Part shown: one piece after another, positions 42,286-49,686 of the stretch | How the letters are laid out: every line of letters begins with the position of its first letter | Position numbering within the stretch: the first letter of the stretch is position 1 | Assembly (NCBI GenBank): GCA_031413815.1 | Contig: JANOFU010000032.1 | Span: forward strand, 1-64,000 | Reading direction: 5' to 3' | DNA from: JAGVSR01 sp031413815 | Lineage (GTDB): Bacteria; Pseudomonadota; Alphaproteobacteria; Rhizobiales; Hyphomicrobiaceae | DNA: 64,000 nt | Notes under the pieces: model-generated | What the model was told of the DNA's origin: nothing | The model's database searches: none | The model's input: the letters and a program-made list of their open reading frames with translations, nothing else | Position numbers and translations under genes: made by a program

Positions 42286-44538
42286 TTAGAACGCCGGGCC
42301 AAACTTGTTCGACCGCGGGAAGCCCTTGGGCGCGATATGGCCGGCTTGAGCGCGGTCTCCCGCCCAATCTTTCAGGTCGCTCCACGGCAACGTAAAGGTG
42401 CGCCCCGCGCTGTCGAGCCATGTGAGGCCTTCTTTCTTGGTGAACACGCGGACGTCGGACAAGCCGCCATCCTTATAGCGCTGGAGAATGGTGCCCTTGC
42501 CGCGCGCCATTTCGTTGACATCCTCAAGCGGGAAGACGAGTACTTTGCGGTTTTCGCCGACGCAGGCGACCATGTCGCCGTCAGCCGGGATCACGACGCA
42601 AGCTTCCTCTGGCTCGGTGACGTTGAGAACTTGCTTGCCTTTACGGGTCGAGGCGACAACCTCGTCTTCCGGTACAATAAAGCCGTAGCCGCCGCTGGAA
42701 GCCACCAGCAGCTTGCGCGTGGCGTCGTGGACGAACAGCTCGACGAAGTCGTGATTTTCTTCCAGATCGACCATCAGCCGAACGGGTTCTCCATGACCAC
42801 GGCCGCCGGGTAGCTGGCCTGCTTCCAGCGTGAAGAATTTGCCATTGGTGGCAAACAGTATGAGTTTGTCGGTGGTTTGCGCCTTGACGGCACACTTCAA
42901 GCCGTCGCCCTGCTTAAAGTCGAGCTTGGACAGGTCGTCCATGTGCCCCTTCATGGCGCGGATCCAGCCCTTGTCCGACAGGATCACAGTAATCGGCTCT
43001 TTCTCCGTCATGGCTTCTTCGAGATCGACGGAAATCTCCGGCGTATCGGCGAAGGATGAGCGGCGGCGGCCAAGGTCTGTTTTCTTCGAGTAGCGCTCGC
43101 GAGTCGCTTTCACTTCTTCGGTAATGCGTGCCCACTGCAAGTCGTCGGACTTCAAGAGCTGTACCAGCCCGCGCAGCTCCTTCGACAGCTTGTCATGTTC
43201 GGCCCGGATTTCGACCTCTTCGAGCTTCGACAGGCTTTTCAAGCGCAGGTTTAGTATTGCGTCGGCTTGGACTTCGGACAGGCTGAATGTCTTGATCAGC
43301 CGGGCCTTGGGATCATCCTCAAAGCGAACGATGCGGATCACTTCGTCGAGATTGAGGAACGCGATCAGATAGCCATCCAGCACCTCAAGGCGGTGCTCGA
43401 TTTTCTTTTTGCGGAACTCGGACCGCCGCACCAACACATCGACGCGGTGTTCGAGCCACTGCTTCAACACGTCCTTAAGCGACAGGACGTTCGGGATCTG
43501 CCCGGCCGACAGCACATTCATGTTGAGACCGAACCGGATTTCCAACTCGGTCGCCCGGAACATGCTTTCCATCAGCACCATTGGATCGATGATGCGGGTC
43601 TTCGGCTCGAGAATGAGCCGCACAGTCTCCGCGCTTTCGTCGCGCACATCGCCCAGCAAGGGCAGCTTCTTGTCCGTCATCAGTTCGGCGATTTTCTCGA
43701 CAAGCTTGGCCTTCTGCACCTGGTAGGGAATTTCGGTGATGACGATTTGATAGCCGCCACGGCCGGTGTCTTCCTTGTCCCACTTGGCGCGTAGGCGGAA
43801 CCCGCCCCGGCCCGTCTTATAGGCTTCGAGAATGTCGGCGCGCGGCTCGACGATGACGCCGCCGGTGGGGAAATCCGGGCCCGGCACGAACTCAACGAGC
43901 TTTTCGATGGTCGCGTTCGGGTGTTTGATGAGGTGCAAGAGAGCGGCGCACAGTTCATCGAGGTTGTGGGGCGGAATGTTGGTCGCCATGCCGACGGCGA
44001 TGCCAGACGATCCGTTGGCCAGAAGGTTTGGAAAGGCGGCTGGCAACACCGTCGGCTCTTGTTTCCGGCCATCATAGTTGTCGCGGAAATCGACGGTGTC
44101 TTCATCGATGCCATCGAGAAGTTCGGCAGCAATCGACGTCAGGCGCGCTTCGGTGTAACGGTCTGCTGCTGGATTATCGCCATCGATATTGCCGAAATTG
44201 CCCTGGCCATCGACAAGCGGGTAACGCACGGCGAAATCCTGCGCGAGACGCGCCAGTGTGTCGTAGATCGCTAAGTTTCCGTGAGGATGATAGTCACCCA
44301 TTGTGTCGCCGACGATCTTGGCGCACTTGCGGTAGCCGCCCTCAGGGTCGAGACCCAGCTGGCGCATCGCATAGAGGATCCGGCGGTGAACCGGCTTTAG
44401 ACCGTCGCGCACGTCAGGCAGCGCGCGGTGCATGATTGTGCTCAGCGCATAGGCGAGATAGCGCTCCTCAAGGGCATCCTTGAGGTTCACGGGCTCAAAC
44501 GGGCCGGGACCCGAAGGCGGAATCGATTGCTTGGTCAT
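42286..44538 (-). CDS. parC: DNA topoisomerase IV subunit A
   Basis: The 750-residue enzyme decatenates replicated chromosomes with ParE. The winged-helix/tower region is complete with active-site Tyr128 in DRYTEARL, GDYHPHGNLAIYDTLARLAQDF before it, and GSSGIAVGMATNIPPHN. The C-terminal beta-pinwheel is recognisable from repeats such as ILSDKGWIRAMKGH and LILFATNGKFFTLEA. It is shorter than GyrA and lacks the GyrA box, so ParC is the better name. In relatives it stands near recO; here 3.4 kb of accessory genes separate them. Confidence 0.94.
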   Translation of the reverse strand: MTKQSIPPSGPGPFEPVNLKDALEERYLAYALSTIMHRALPDVRDGLKPVHRRILYAMRQLGLDPEGGYRKCAKIVGDTMGDYHPHGNLAIYDTLARLAQDFAVRYPLVDGQGNFGNIDGDNPAADRYTEARLTSIAAELLDGIDEDTVDFRDNYDGRKQEPTVLPAAFPNLLANGSSGIAVGMATNIPPHNLDELCAALLHLIKHPNATIEKLVEFVPGPDFPTGGVIVEPRADILEAYKTGRGGFRLRAKWDKEDTGRGGYQIVITEIPYQVQKAKLVEKIAELMTDKKLPLLGDVRDESAETVRLILEPKTRIIDPMVLMESMFRATELEIRFGLNMNVLSAGQIPNVLSLKDVLKQWLEHRVDVLVRRSEFRKKKIEHRLEVLDGYLIAFLNLDEVIRIVRFEDDPKARLIKTFSLSEVQADAILNLRLKSLSKLEEVEIRAEHDKLSKELRGLVQLLKSDDLQWARITEEVKATRERYSKKTDLGRRRSSFADTPEISVDLEEAMTEKEPITVILSDKGWIRAMKGHMDDLSKLDFKQGDGLKCAVKAQTTDKLILFATNGKFFTLEAGQLPGGRGHGEPVRLMVDLEENHDFVELFVHDATRKLLVASSGGYGFIVPEDEVVASTRKGKQVLNVTEPEEACVVIPADGDMVACVGENRKVLVFPLEDVNEMARGKGTILQRYKDGGLSDVRVFTKKEGLTWLDSAGRTFTLPWSDLKDWAGDRAQAGHIAPKGFPRSNKFGPAF

Positions 44539-44599
44539 GGGGATGGGTTAGCGCGCAGGGGCCCCTGCTGCAAGGCGTTGAGTTGGTGATGCACAGGGG

Positions 44600-44629
44600 T
44601 TACGCTGGCCCTGGACGTCGTGGTATGAT
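44600..44629 (+). promoter_or_regulatory. Candidate promoter of the three-gene toxin-antitoxin operon
   Basis: TTACGC (44600-44605) and TATGAT (44624-44629) are separated by 18 bases. The ATG of the first gene lies only 8 bases after the -10 box at 44637, so a transcript could start at or next to the start codon (leaderless). Sequence-only prediction. Confidence 0.4.
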
Positions 44630-44636
44630 CAGCGAA

Positions 44637-44891
44637 ATGACAGACCTCATGGAAAAGGCCTTGGCGGCCATCCGGACGTGGCCCGGCGAGCAACAAGACA
44701 AAGCCGCCCAGATGCTGCTTGCGCTCGACCGGCTGGGGCCCGCGCCTTACATGGCGAGCGGGGCCGAGCTGGCTGCGGTTGACGAGGCATTGGCGCAAAC
44801 GCAGGCAGGCCAATTTGCGCCTTCCGCGGACGTTGAAGCGGTAGTCTGGCGGACCCAAGAAAGCGATGGGAAAGGCCCCATTCCATGCTGA
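44637..44891 (+). CDS. Small antitoxin-like protein, first gene of the ParDE-type operon
   Basis: The 84-residue product (TDLMEKALAAIRTWPGEQQD at the start) ends in a region ELAAVDEALAQ...FAPSADVEAVVW, a pattern seen in small antitoxins that accompany RelE/ParE toxins. ATGs at 44625 and 44637 are possible; I use 44637. The stop overlaps the next start (ATGCTGA), so it is coupled to the ParD-like gene. It has no recognisable DNA-binding fold that I can name. I infer an antitoxin role from pattern and context. Confidence 0.65.
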   Translation: MTDLMEKALAAIRTWPGEQQDKAAQMLLALDRLGPAPYMASGAELAAVDEALAQTQAGQFAPSADVEAVVWRTQESDGKGPIPC

Positions 44892-45133
44892 TCGAACTCA
44901 ACCCAAAGATTGAAGCATTGCTCAAGGCGCAGGTCAAAGCTGGCCGCTTCAGGTCGGTAGAAGAGGCCATTACAGCCGCCGTATTGGGGGTACCGGTTTT
45001 AGAGGATGCGCTTGGTGATTTGTCTTGGGCGCGCCCGTTCATCGAAGAAGCCGAGGCCGACATCGCGGCGGGGAGAACCTACAGCGAAGACGAAGCATAT
45101 GCGGAGCTTGAGCGCCGTTACGGTAAGTTGTGA
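44885..45133 (+). CDS. ParD-like antitoxin
   Basis: The 82-residue product begins LIELNPKIEALLKAQVKAGRFRSVEEAITAAVLG, a ribbon-helix-helix-like N-terminus, and ends DIAAGRTYSEDEAYAELERRYG, which resembles the toxin-binding tail of ParD/RHH antitoxins. Its TGA overlaps the GTG of the ParE gene, so the pair is coupled. It should bind both the toxin and the operon's own promoter. Confidence 0.8.
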   Translation: MLIELNPKIEALLKAQVKAGRFRSVEEAITAAVLGVPVLEDALGDLSWARPFIEEAEADIAAGRTYSEDEAYAELERRYGKL

Positions 45134-45429
45134 CGTATTCAGTTCGCTACACAGCTTCGGCAATTAGGGACCTAGCCGAAATTGCAGACTACCTCGACGA
45201 AGAAGCGGGCGTGCAAATCTCCACTTCAGTTATTAAGCGCATCCGACGCCAAGTTGAGACATTGAAGCGCGATGCCCATCGCTATCGGGAGCGTTTGGAC
45301 CTTGGCCCTGGCTGCCGTGCCCTACTCATCGGATCGTACGTTGCGATTTACAAGTTTGATGGCGGCGAAGCTTTCGTACTTCGCGTTCTGCATGGTGCGC
45401 GGAACATCACGCCGGAAATGTTGGAGTAG
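45130..45429 (+). CDS. ParE/RelE superfamily toxin
   Basis: The 99-residue product starts at GTG and reads YSVRYTASAIRDLAEIADYLDEEAG, then RLDLGPGCRALLIGSYVAIYKFDGGEAFVLRVLHGARNI, the ParE pattern with the final VLRVLHGARN strand. ParE toxins inhibit gyrase; RelE members cut mRNA, and the C-terminal pattern favours ParE. It follows the ParD-like gene directly. Confidence 0.88.
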   Translation: MTYSVRYTASAIRDLAEIADYLDEEAGVQISTSVIKRIRRQVETLKRDAHRYRERLDLGPGCRALLIGSYVAIYKFDGGEAFVLRVLHGARNITPEMLE

Positions 45430-45446
45430 AACGGTTCTTGGGTACG

Positions 45447-46391
45447 TCACCCTTGCCGCCGCTTCCACCAGCGGCGGACGAGGAGGCCGCTGAGGGTCGC
45501 TCCGACAAGGCCGACGAGTAGGCCGGACAGTAAGCCGACATCCCCGGGACCGAGAAACGTAAAATTCCCTAAGATAAACAGCATCCATGCAAGTACTGAT
45601 CCCAGCCAATATGCACCAAGTTCGTCGGCCATTAGTGCATTGCCGCGCCACTGGACCACGGTTGTGGCGAGAGCAACAGCAATCAGGGCGCTAACAGCGC
45701 CTGCAATTGGATCTACCATGGTCGCCATTTCCAGCGAAACAGCAGCGACAACAAACGCCACAGCCACCACTGCTGGAATTCCGTTGACGGTGCTTGCAAT
45801 TTGCTGCGCCGAGCCACCCACCGGAATGGATGGTTTGGCGACAGGCGCGCCCCATCTCACGGATTTCGAAATGGTTATTTGGTCAGGGGCGGGCGGCAGC
45901 GCTGGCGGCGGATCAACGACGCCCAGCGCGCGCTTCATGGCACCCGCCAGAGCATCGGCCTCGGGCGCAAACCGCTCATGCGAAATCCGCACCGCCTGAC
46001 GGCGTAGCAAAGGCTGAAGGCTCTGCGGTAGGGCGTCGATCGCAGGCATGCCGGCGCCATCCAGCAACACCGGCACCACGCGGATATCACGCGCCAGCGC
46101 CGCCTCAATTTCAATGCGCACGAAATCACCCGGGTTGTCGAGCCGGCGGTCGCCACGTTGATCGCGGCTGTCGAGCCAGTTCGGACCAATCAAAGCCAGA
46201 AGCACGTCGCACTTGGCGACCTGATCGTTCAGCACTTTCACGAAATCGAGCCCCGGCTCGATGTTGTCGACATCCATGAAAAGTTTGTCGCGGCCAACGC
46301 CCGCGACCAACCGGTCCACCAGCCGCCCGGCCGCGTGCTTGGCGTCGTCGCGCCTGTAAGTAACGAAAATGCCCCCCGCCTTTGCGACCAC
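45447..46391 (-). CDS. TIR-domain protein with C-terminal transmembrane region
   Basis: The 314-residue protein opens with a TIR domain, residues 1-155: GIFVTYRRDDAKHAAGRLVDRL, FMDVDNIEPGLDFVKVL, CDVLLALIGPNWLD, and the alphaC motif DFVRIEIEAALARDI. Glu94, followed by Ile, matches the catalytic Glu of NAD-cleaving TIR domains. A Pro-rich linker follows, then four membrane segments from about residue 205 to 308 (VVAVAFVVAAVSLE, AGAVSALIAVALATTVV, WLGSVLAWMLFILGNF, LLSGLLVGLVGATLSGLLV). TIR-membrane proteins in bacteria can be defence effectors. No sensor gene (ThsA, cyclase, pAgo, STING) lies beside it; the neighbours are toxin-antitoxin pairs on the other strand. NADase activity is an inference. 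Confidence 0.85.
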   Translation of the reverse strand: MVAKAGGIFVTYRRDDAKHAAGRLVDRLVAGVGRDKLFMDVDNIEPGLDFVKVLNDQVAKCDVLLALIGPNWLDSRDQRGDRRLDNPGDFVRIEIEAALARDIRVVPVLLDGAGMPAIDALPQSLQPLLRRQAVRISHERFAPEADALAGAMKRALGVVDPPPALPPAPDQITISKSVRWGAPVAKPSIPVGGSAQQIASTVNGIPAVVAVAFVVAAVSLEMATMVDPIAGAVSALIAVALATTVVQWRGNALMADELGAYWLGSVLAWMLFILGNFTFLGPGDVGLLSGLLVGLVGATLSGLLVRRWWKRRQG

Positions 46392-46490
46392 TCAAATCCT
46401 TAAATTTAATGTGCTCACACTAGCTGCCGTCCGCATCACCTGCAATTCCGCTCGGGTCGCGACTTGTTCCGTACGGCCGTTTAAGCTATA

Positions 46491-46511
46491 GTTGTTGAAC
46501 TTTTCAACAAC
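46491..46511. promoter_or_regulatory. Inverted repeat upstream of vapB, candidate operator
   Basis: GTTGTTGAA (46491-46499), loop CTT, TTCAACAAC (46503-46511): a perfect nine-base inverted repeat beginning right after a CTATAG (about 46485-46490) that could be a -10 box. It is 37 bases upstream of the vapB start, the usual place for autoregulation by a VapBC complex. Confidence 0.6.
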
Positions 46512-46547
46512 CATTAAGTTGTCCCCACAGCCGAAGGCAGAGACCCC

Positions 46548-46781
46548 ATGGGCACGATGAATTTCTCGATCCCCGATGACGTCAAGGACAAGTTCAACGA
46601 GGTTTTCAAGGACGCGAACAAGAGCGCGGTTATTGCCGAACTGATGCGCAGGGCAGTAGAGGACGAGGAGCGCAAGCAGCGCGATAAGAGCTTCGCCGAC
46701 CGCGTACGCCGCAGGTTGGAGTCCAGTCCCGGATTCACGGAGGAGCAAATCCGTAAAGCGCGGGAGGACGGGCGGCCGTGA
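46548..46781 (+). CDS. VapB-type antitoxin (ribbon-helix-helix)
   Basis: The 77-residue product begins GTMNFSIPDDVKDKFNEVFKDANKSAVIAELMRRAVE, typical of ribbon-helix-helix antitoxins, with an acidic/basic tail RRRLESSPGFTEEQIRKARED that would bind the toxin. The stop overlaps the vapC start, so the genes are coupled. It should repress the operon through the inverted repeat at 46491. Confidence 0.85.
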   Translation: MGTMNFSIPDDVKDKFNEVFKDANKSAVIAELMRRAVEDEERKQRDKSFADRVRRRLESSPGFTEEQIRKAREDGRP

Positions 46782-47212
46782 GACTTGTCGTCGACGCCAG
46801 CGTTGCTTTGAAATGGTATTTGAAAGACCGGCCCGAAGAACTTTATGTGGAGCAGGCAATCGGTATCGGTGATCTGATCGAAAGCAACCGCGTTGCTCTG
46901 TTCGCGCCGCCGCACTGGCAATTGGAAGTTGTCGCTGTTCTGGCACGGCTTGCACCGCAAACAATCGATGAAGCGATCATCGAAATGTCAGCGATGAGCA
47001 AACACACAATCCCAATGTCCGATGTACTTCGCCGCGGCGCTGACCTTTCCATCCGCTACAATCACCACATCTTCGATACGCTCTATCACGCTGTCGCTTT
47101 GGAAACGGGTGCCACACTTGTGACCGCAGACGACCGCTATTTTGCCAAAGCGCGCAGCGAAGGTCGGATCATGATGCTGCAAGACTTCAAAGCCCCGATC
47201 GAAAAACCATGA
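46778..47212 (+). CDS. VapC-type PIN-domain toxin
   Basis: The 144-residue ribonuclease toxin has the PIN acidic residues: Asp6 in VVDASVALKW, Glu50 in WQLEVVAVL, Asp100 in IFDTLYHAVALE and Asp118 in TADDRYF. Full length, so likely active. It starts within the end of vapB, and its own stop overlaps the start of the CAP-domain gene (ATGA), an arrangement that ties three genes into one transcript. Confidence 0.9.
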   Translation: MRLVVDASVALKWYLKDRPEELYVEQAIGIGDLIESNRVALFAPPHWQLEVVAVLARLAPQTIDEAIIEMSAMSKHTIPMSDVLRRGADLSIRYNHHIFDTLYHAVALETGATLVTADDRYFAKARSEGRIMMLQDFKAPIEKP

Positions 47213-47904
47213 CCCCGACCCTCCCCGACCTGCCAGCAGTCGAGGCTGCCGTCATTGAGATGACGAATGCGTTTCGCGCGCAGCAGATGCTGCAGGACGT
47301 GCAACCGAATGCGCAGCTCACAACAGCAGCGCGGGCCTATGCGGCCTACCTTGCCAAAAACAACGCGTTCTCTCACACCGCCGATGGCCGCGAGGCAGGC
47401 GATCGCGTGACGGCCATCGGCTACCAGTGGTGCCAGGTGGGCGAAAACCTTGCGCTCAATCTCGACAGCCGCGGTTTTGCCAGCCGGGACCTGGCCAAGA
47501 AATCGGTTGAAGGCTGGATCAACTCACCCGGCCATCGCGAGAATATGCTGGCACCGCATGCGACGGAAATTGGCGTTGGCGTGGTGCGCGCGCCAGACAA
47601 GGACCCGAAGTTCATTTCCGTCCAGCTGTTCGCGCGGCCGAAATCCATGCAGTACGAGTTCCAAATCTCGAACTCATCCAAAGACACCGTCACCTACTCG
47701 TTCGGTGGTGAAACCCATCAAGTGGCGCCGAGCTTTGCCATCACTCACACGGCCTGCACGCCGAGCCCGCTAACCTTCGACAAGGCCGGATCGAAACCCG
47801 TGCAAGCCCGTTTCGAAGCCTCCGACGGCGTCGTCTACACACTGAAGCCGGACAAGTCGAAGGGCTTAAAAGTCGATGTGACGGCGAAGCAGAAGGTCGA
47901 GTAG
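47209..47904 (+). CDS. CAP (SCP/PR-1) domain protein
   Basis: The 231-residue product has a CAP domain at about 12-145: MTNAFRAQQMLQDVQPNAQLTTAARAYAAYLA, FSHTADGREAGDRV, VGENLALN, then SPGHRENMLAPHATEIGVGVV. A second, beta-rich region of about 75 residues follows. Bacterial CAP proteins are usually exported, but the start used here, overlapping the vapC stop, leaves no signal peptide, and there is no upstream in-frame start outside vapC. Either the protein is cytoplasmic or the export signal was lost. Confidence 0.85.
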   Translation: MTPTLPDLPAVEAAVIEMTNAFRAQQMLQDVQPNAQLTTAARAYAAYLAKNNAFSHTADGREAGDRVTAIGYQWCQVGENLALNLDSRGFASRDLAKKSVEGWINSPGHRENMLAPHATEIGVGVVRAPDKDPKFISVQLFARPKSMQYEFQISNSSKDTVTYSFGGETHQVAPSFAITHTACTPSPLTFDKAGSKPVQARFEASDGVVYTLKPDKSKGLKVDVTAKQKVE

Positions 47905-47916
47905 GCCGGGGTCTTA

Positions 47917-47956
47917 GACTGGGGTCAGGCACGCCAAAAGGTGCCGGACCCCAGTC
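47917..47956. repeat. Dispersed palindrome copy
   Basis: GACTGGGGTCAGGCAC-GCCAAAA-GGTGCCGGACCCCAGTC, nearly perfect stem of about 16 pairs. It lies between the convergent CAP-domain and recO genes and may act as a bidirectional terminator. Confidence 0.85.
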
Positions 47957-47972
47957 AAAGACCCCAATTGAA

Positions 47973-48692
47973 TCAGCGGTCCACATTCGCCGAAATGCGC
48001 TGACGGACTTCAGGCAGCGCTTCACCACGCGGCTGCAGAATGCGGCTCTCGAGAAAATGTCCAGTGAGCTGCAACCCCGACACAACATCTTGCGCGGTCG
48101 CCGACCGGTTCCGGGCGTTGGTGAGGAATTGCGGCAGAGCCAGCAGTTTATCTTTGTAAGGCTCACCGGCAGATTCCGACACCGCCCGGCCCGACTTCGG
48201 CGAAACATAAATCAATTGATCGTTCGCCCCCGTTGCCACGCATTCCGTCAGATCGAGGCCAAATCCCAACTCCTGCAGCAACGCCAGCTCCCAACGCACA
48301 TACAGCGCCGGCCAGACCGTCACGTCGTCTAGGTACCCGAGAACGAACAGAGTGATTTCAAACAACGCCGGATGGGGATCTCGCTCGGGCAGCAACCGCG
48401 ACAGCGAGCATATCGACATCAGCCCGCACAACGCTGCGGCATCGTCCATGGCAGCTGCCGCATAGCCTTTCCGCAATTCAACTGTGACGTGACCCAGATG
48501 TTCTGACAGACGGGCCTTCCACGTGGCATCAACGTGATTGCCAACCTGCAGGATGGGCCGCGATTTGCGCGAGCGGCCACCATGCACGAGCCCCAAATGC
48601 CGGCCATGCGACCGCGTCATCAATTCGACGACAGCCGCCGTTTCCCCGTGCGGGCGCACCGCAATCACGATGGCTTCGTCAGACCATTGCAT
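47973..48692 (-). CDS. recO: DNA repair protein RecO
   Basis: The 239-residue protein loads RecA with RecFR at gaps. It begins MQWSDEAIVIAVRPHGETAAVVELMTRSHGRHLGLVHGGR, the OB-fold start of RecO, and the middle has WPALYVRWELALLQELGFGLDLTECVATG, although the zinc-binding cysteines of some RecO proteins are reduced to one here. It is the last gene of the rpoZ-to-recO run, 57 bases after era. Confidence 0.94.
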   Translation of the reverse strand: MQWSDEAIVIAVRPHGETAAVVELMTRSHGRHLGLVHGGRSRKSRPILQVGNHVDATWKARLSEHLGHVTVELRKGYAAAAMDDAAALCGLMSICSLSRLLPERDPHPALFEITLFVLGYLDDVTVWPALYVRWELALLQELGFGLDLTECVATGANDQLIYVSPKSGRAVSESAGEPYKDKLLALPQFLTNARNRSATAQDVVSGLQLTGHFLESRILQPRGEALPEVRQRISANVDR

Positions 48693-48749
48693 GGGGTAGC
48701 CTTAGCGAGTGCCAGGGCCCGCAGGCAAGCCTGCCGGCCGCGTGCCCGG

Positions 48750-49682
48750 TCAATCCTTGGGAAACTCCAGACCCATTTCGCGGTAGCGCTCGGGATCGCT
48801 GCCCCAGTTTTCGCGCACTTTCACAAACAGGAATAGATGCACGTCCTGCTCCAAGATCTTTGACAGCTCGGCGCGCGATTCCGACGAGATCCGCTTGATT
48901 GTCTGCCCGCCCTTGCCCAGCACGATACTCTTCTGGCTGTCGCGCTCGACAAAGATTGTCTGCTCGATCCGCACCGCGCCGTTCTTGAAGTTCTTCCAGT
49001 CGGTTGTCTCGACGGTTGTCGAATACGGCAGCTCTTCATGCAGCCAATGATAGATCTTTTCGCGCGTAATCTCAGACGCCAGCAACCGCAACGGTGCATC
49101 GGAGATATCATCTTCTGGATAGTGCCACGGCCCCACGGGGACGAGGCTTGCCAAATGCGATTTCAAATCAGCAACGCCGCTGCCGCCAAGCGCTGAGATC
49201 ATGAACACCTGATCAAAAGCGCGGCGCTCCGTAATCTTGGCGACCAGCGGTAACATCCAGTCTTTGTCTTCGACCCGGTCGACTTTGTTGAGCACCAGAA
49301 GGCACGGCACTTTCACACCCACCAGCTTGTTGACGATCTCTGCGACTTCCTCGTCGTACCCCTTTGCCGCATCGACCATGAGGGCGATGGCATCCGCTTC
49401 GCCTGCTCCGGTCCAGGCTGCATGCACCATGGCCCGGTCCAACCGGCGCTTGGGCTTGAAGATGCCCGGCGTATCGATGAACACCAGCTGGCTGGCGCCC
49501 TCGATGGCGATGCCGCGGATCGGTACGCGCGTCGTCTGCACCTTACGCGACACGATCGAAACCTTGGTGCCCACAAGCGCATTGACCAGCGTCGACTTGC
49601 CGGCGTTCGGCGCACCGATAATGGCGATGAAACCGAATTTGCGCAGCGGAGCATCGGCCGCCGGTCCGGTGGCGTCTGACAT
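48750..49682 (-). CDS. era: GTPase Era
   Basis: The 310-residue GTPase helps mature 16S rRNA and assemble the 30S subunit. I use the ATG at 49682; a GTG at 49685 is possible. G1 is IIGAPNAGKSTL, G2 lies in VQTTRVPIRG, G3 is FIDTPG, and G4 NKVDRV. The C-terminal KH domain has VERDSQKSIVLGKGGQTIKRIS. It begins directly after rnc (4 bases between stop and start), the normal order in this group. Confidence 0.97.
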   Translation of the reverse strand: MSDATGPAADAPLRKFGFIAIIGAPNAGKSTLVNALVGTKVSIVSRKVQTTRVPIRGIAIEGASQLVFIDTPGIFKPKRRLDRAMVHAAWTGAGEADAIALMVDAAKGYDEEVAEIVNKLVGVKVPCLLVLNKVDRVEDKDWMLPLVAKITERRAFDQVFMISALGGSGVADLKSHLASLVPVGPWHYPEDDISDAPLRLLASEITREKIYHWLHEELPYSTTVETTDWKNFKNGAVRIEQTIFVERDSQKSIVLGKGGQTIKRISSESRAELSKILEQDVHLFLFVKVRENWGSDPERYREMGLEFPKD

Positions 49683-49686
49683 CACA

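Noticed and set aside
45447..47904. A complete Thoeris or CBASS system around the TIR gene
   Set aside because: No ThsA-like sensor, nucleotide cyclase or SLOG/SIR2 gene is present; the neighbours are toxin-antitoxin and CAP genes.
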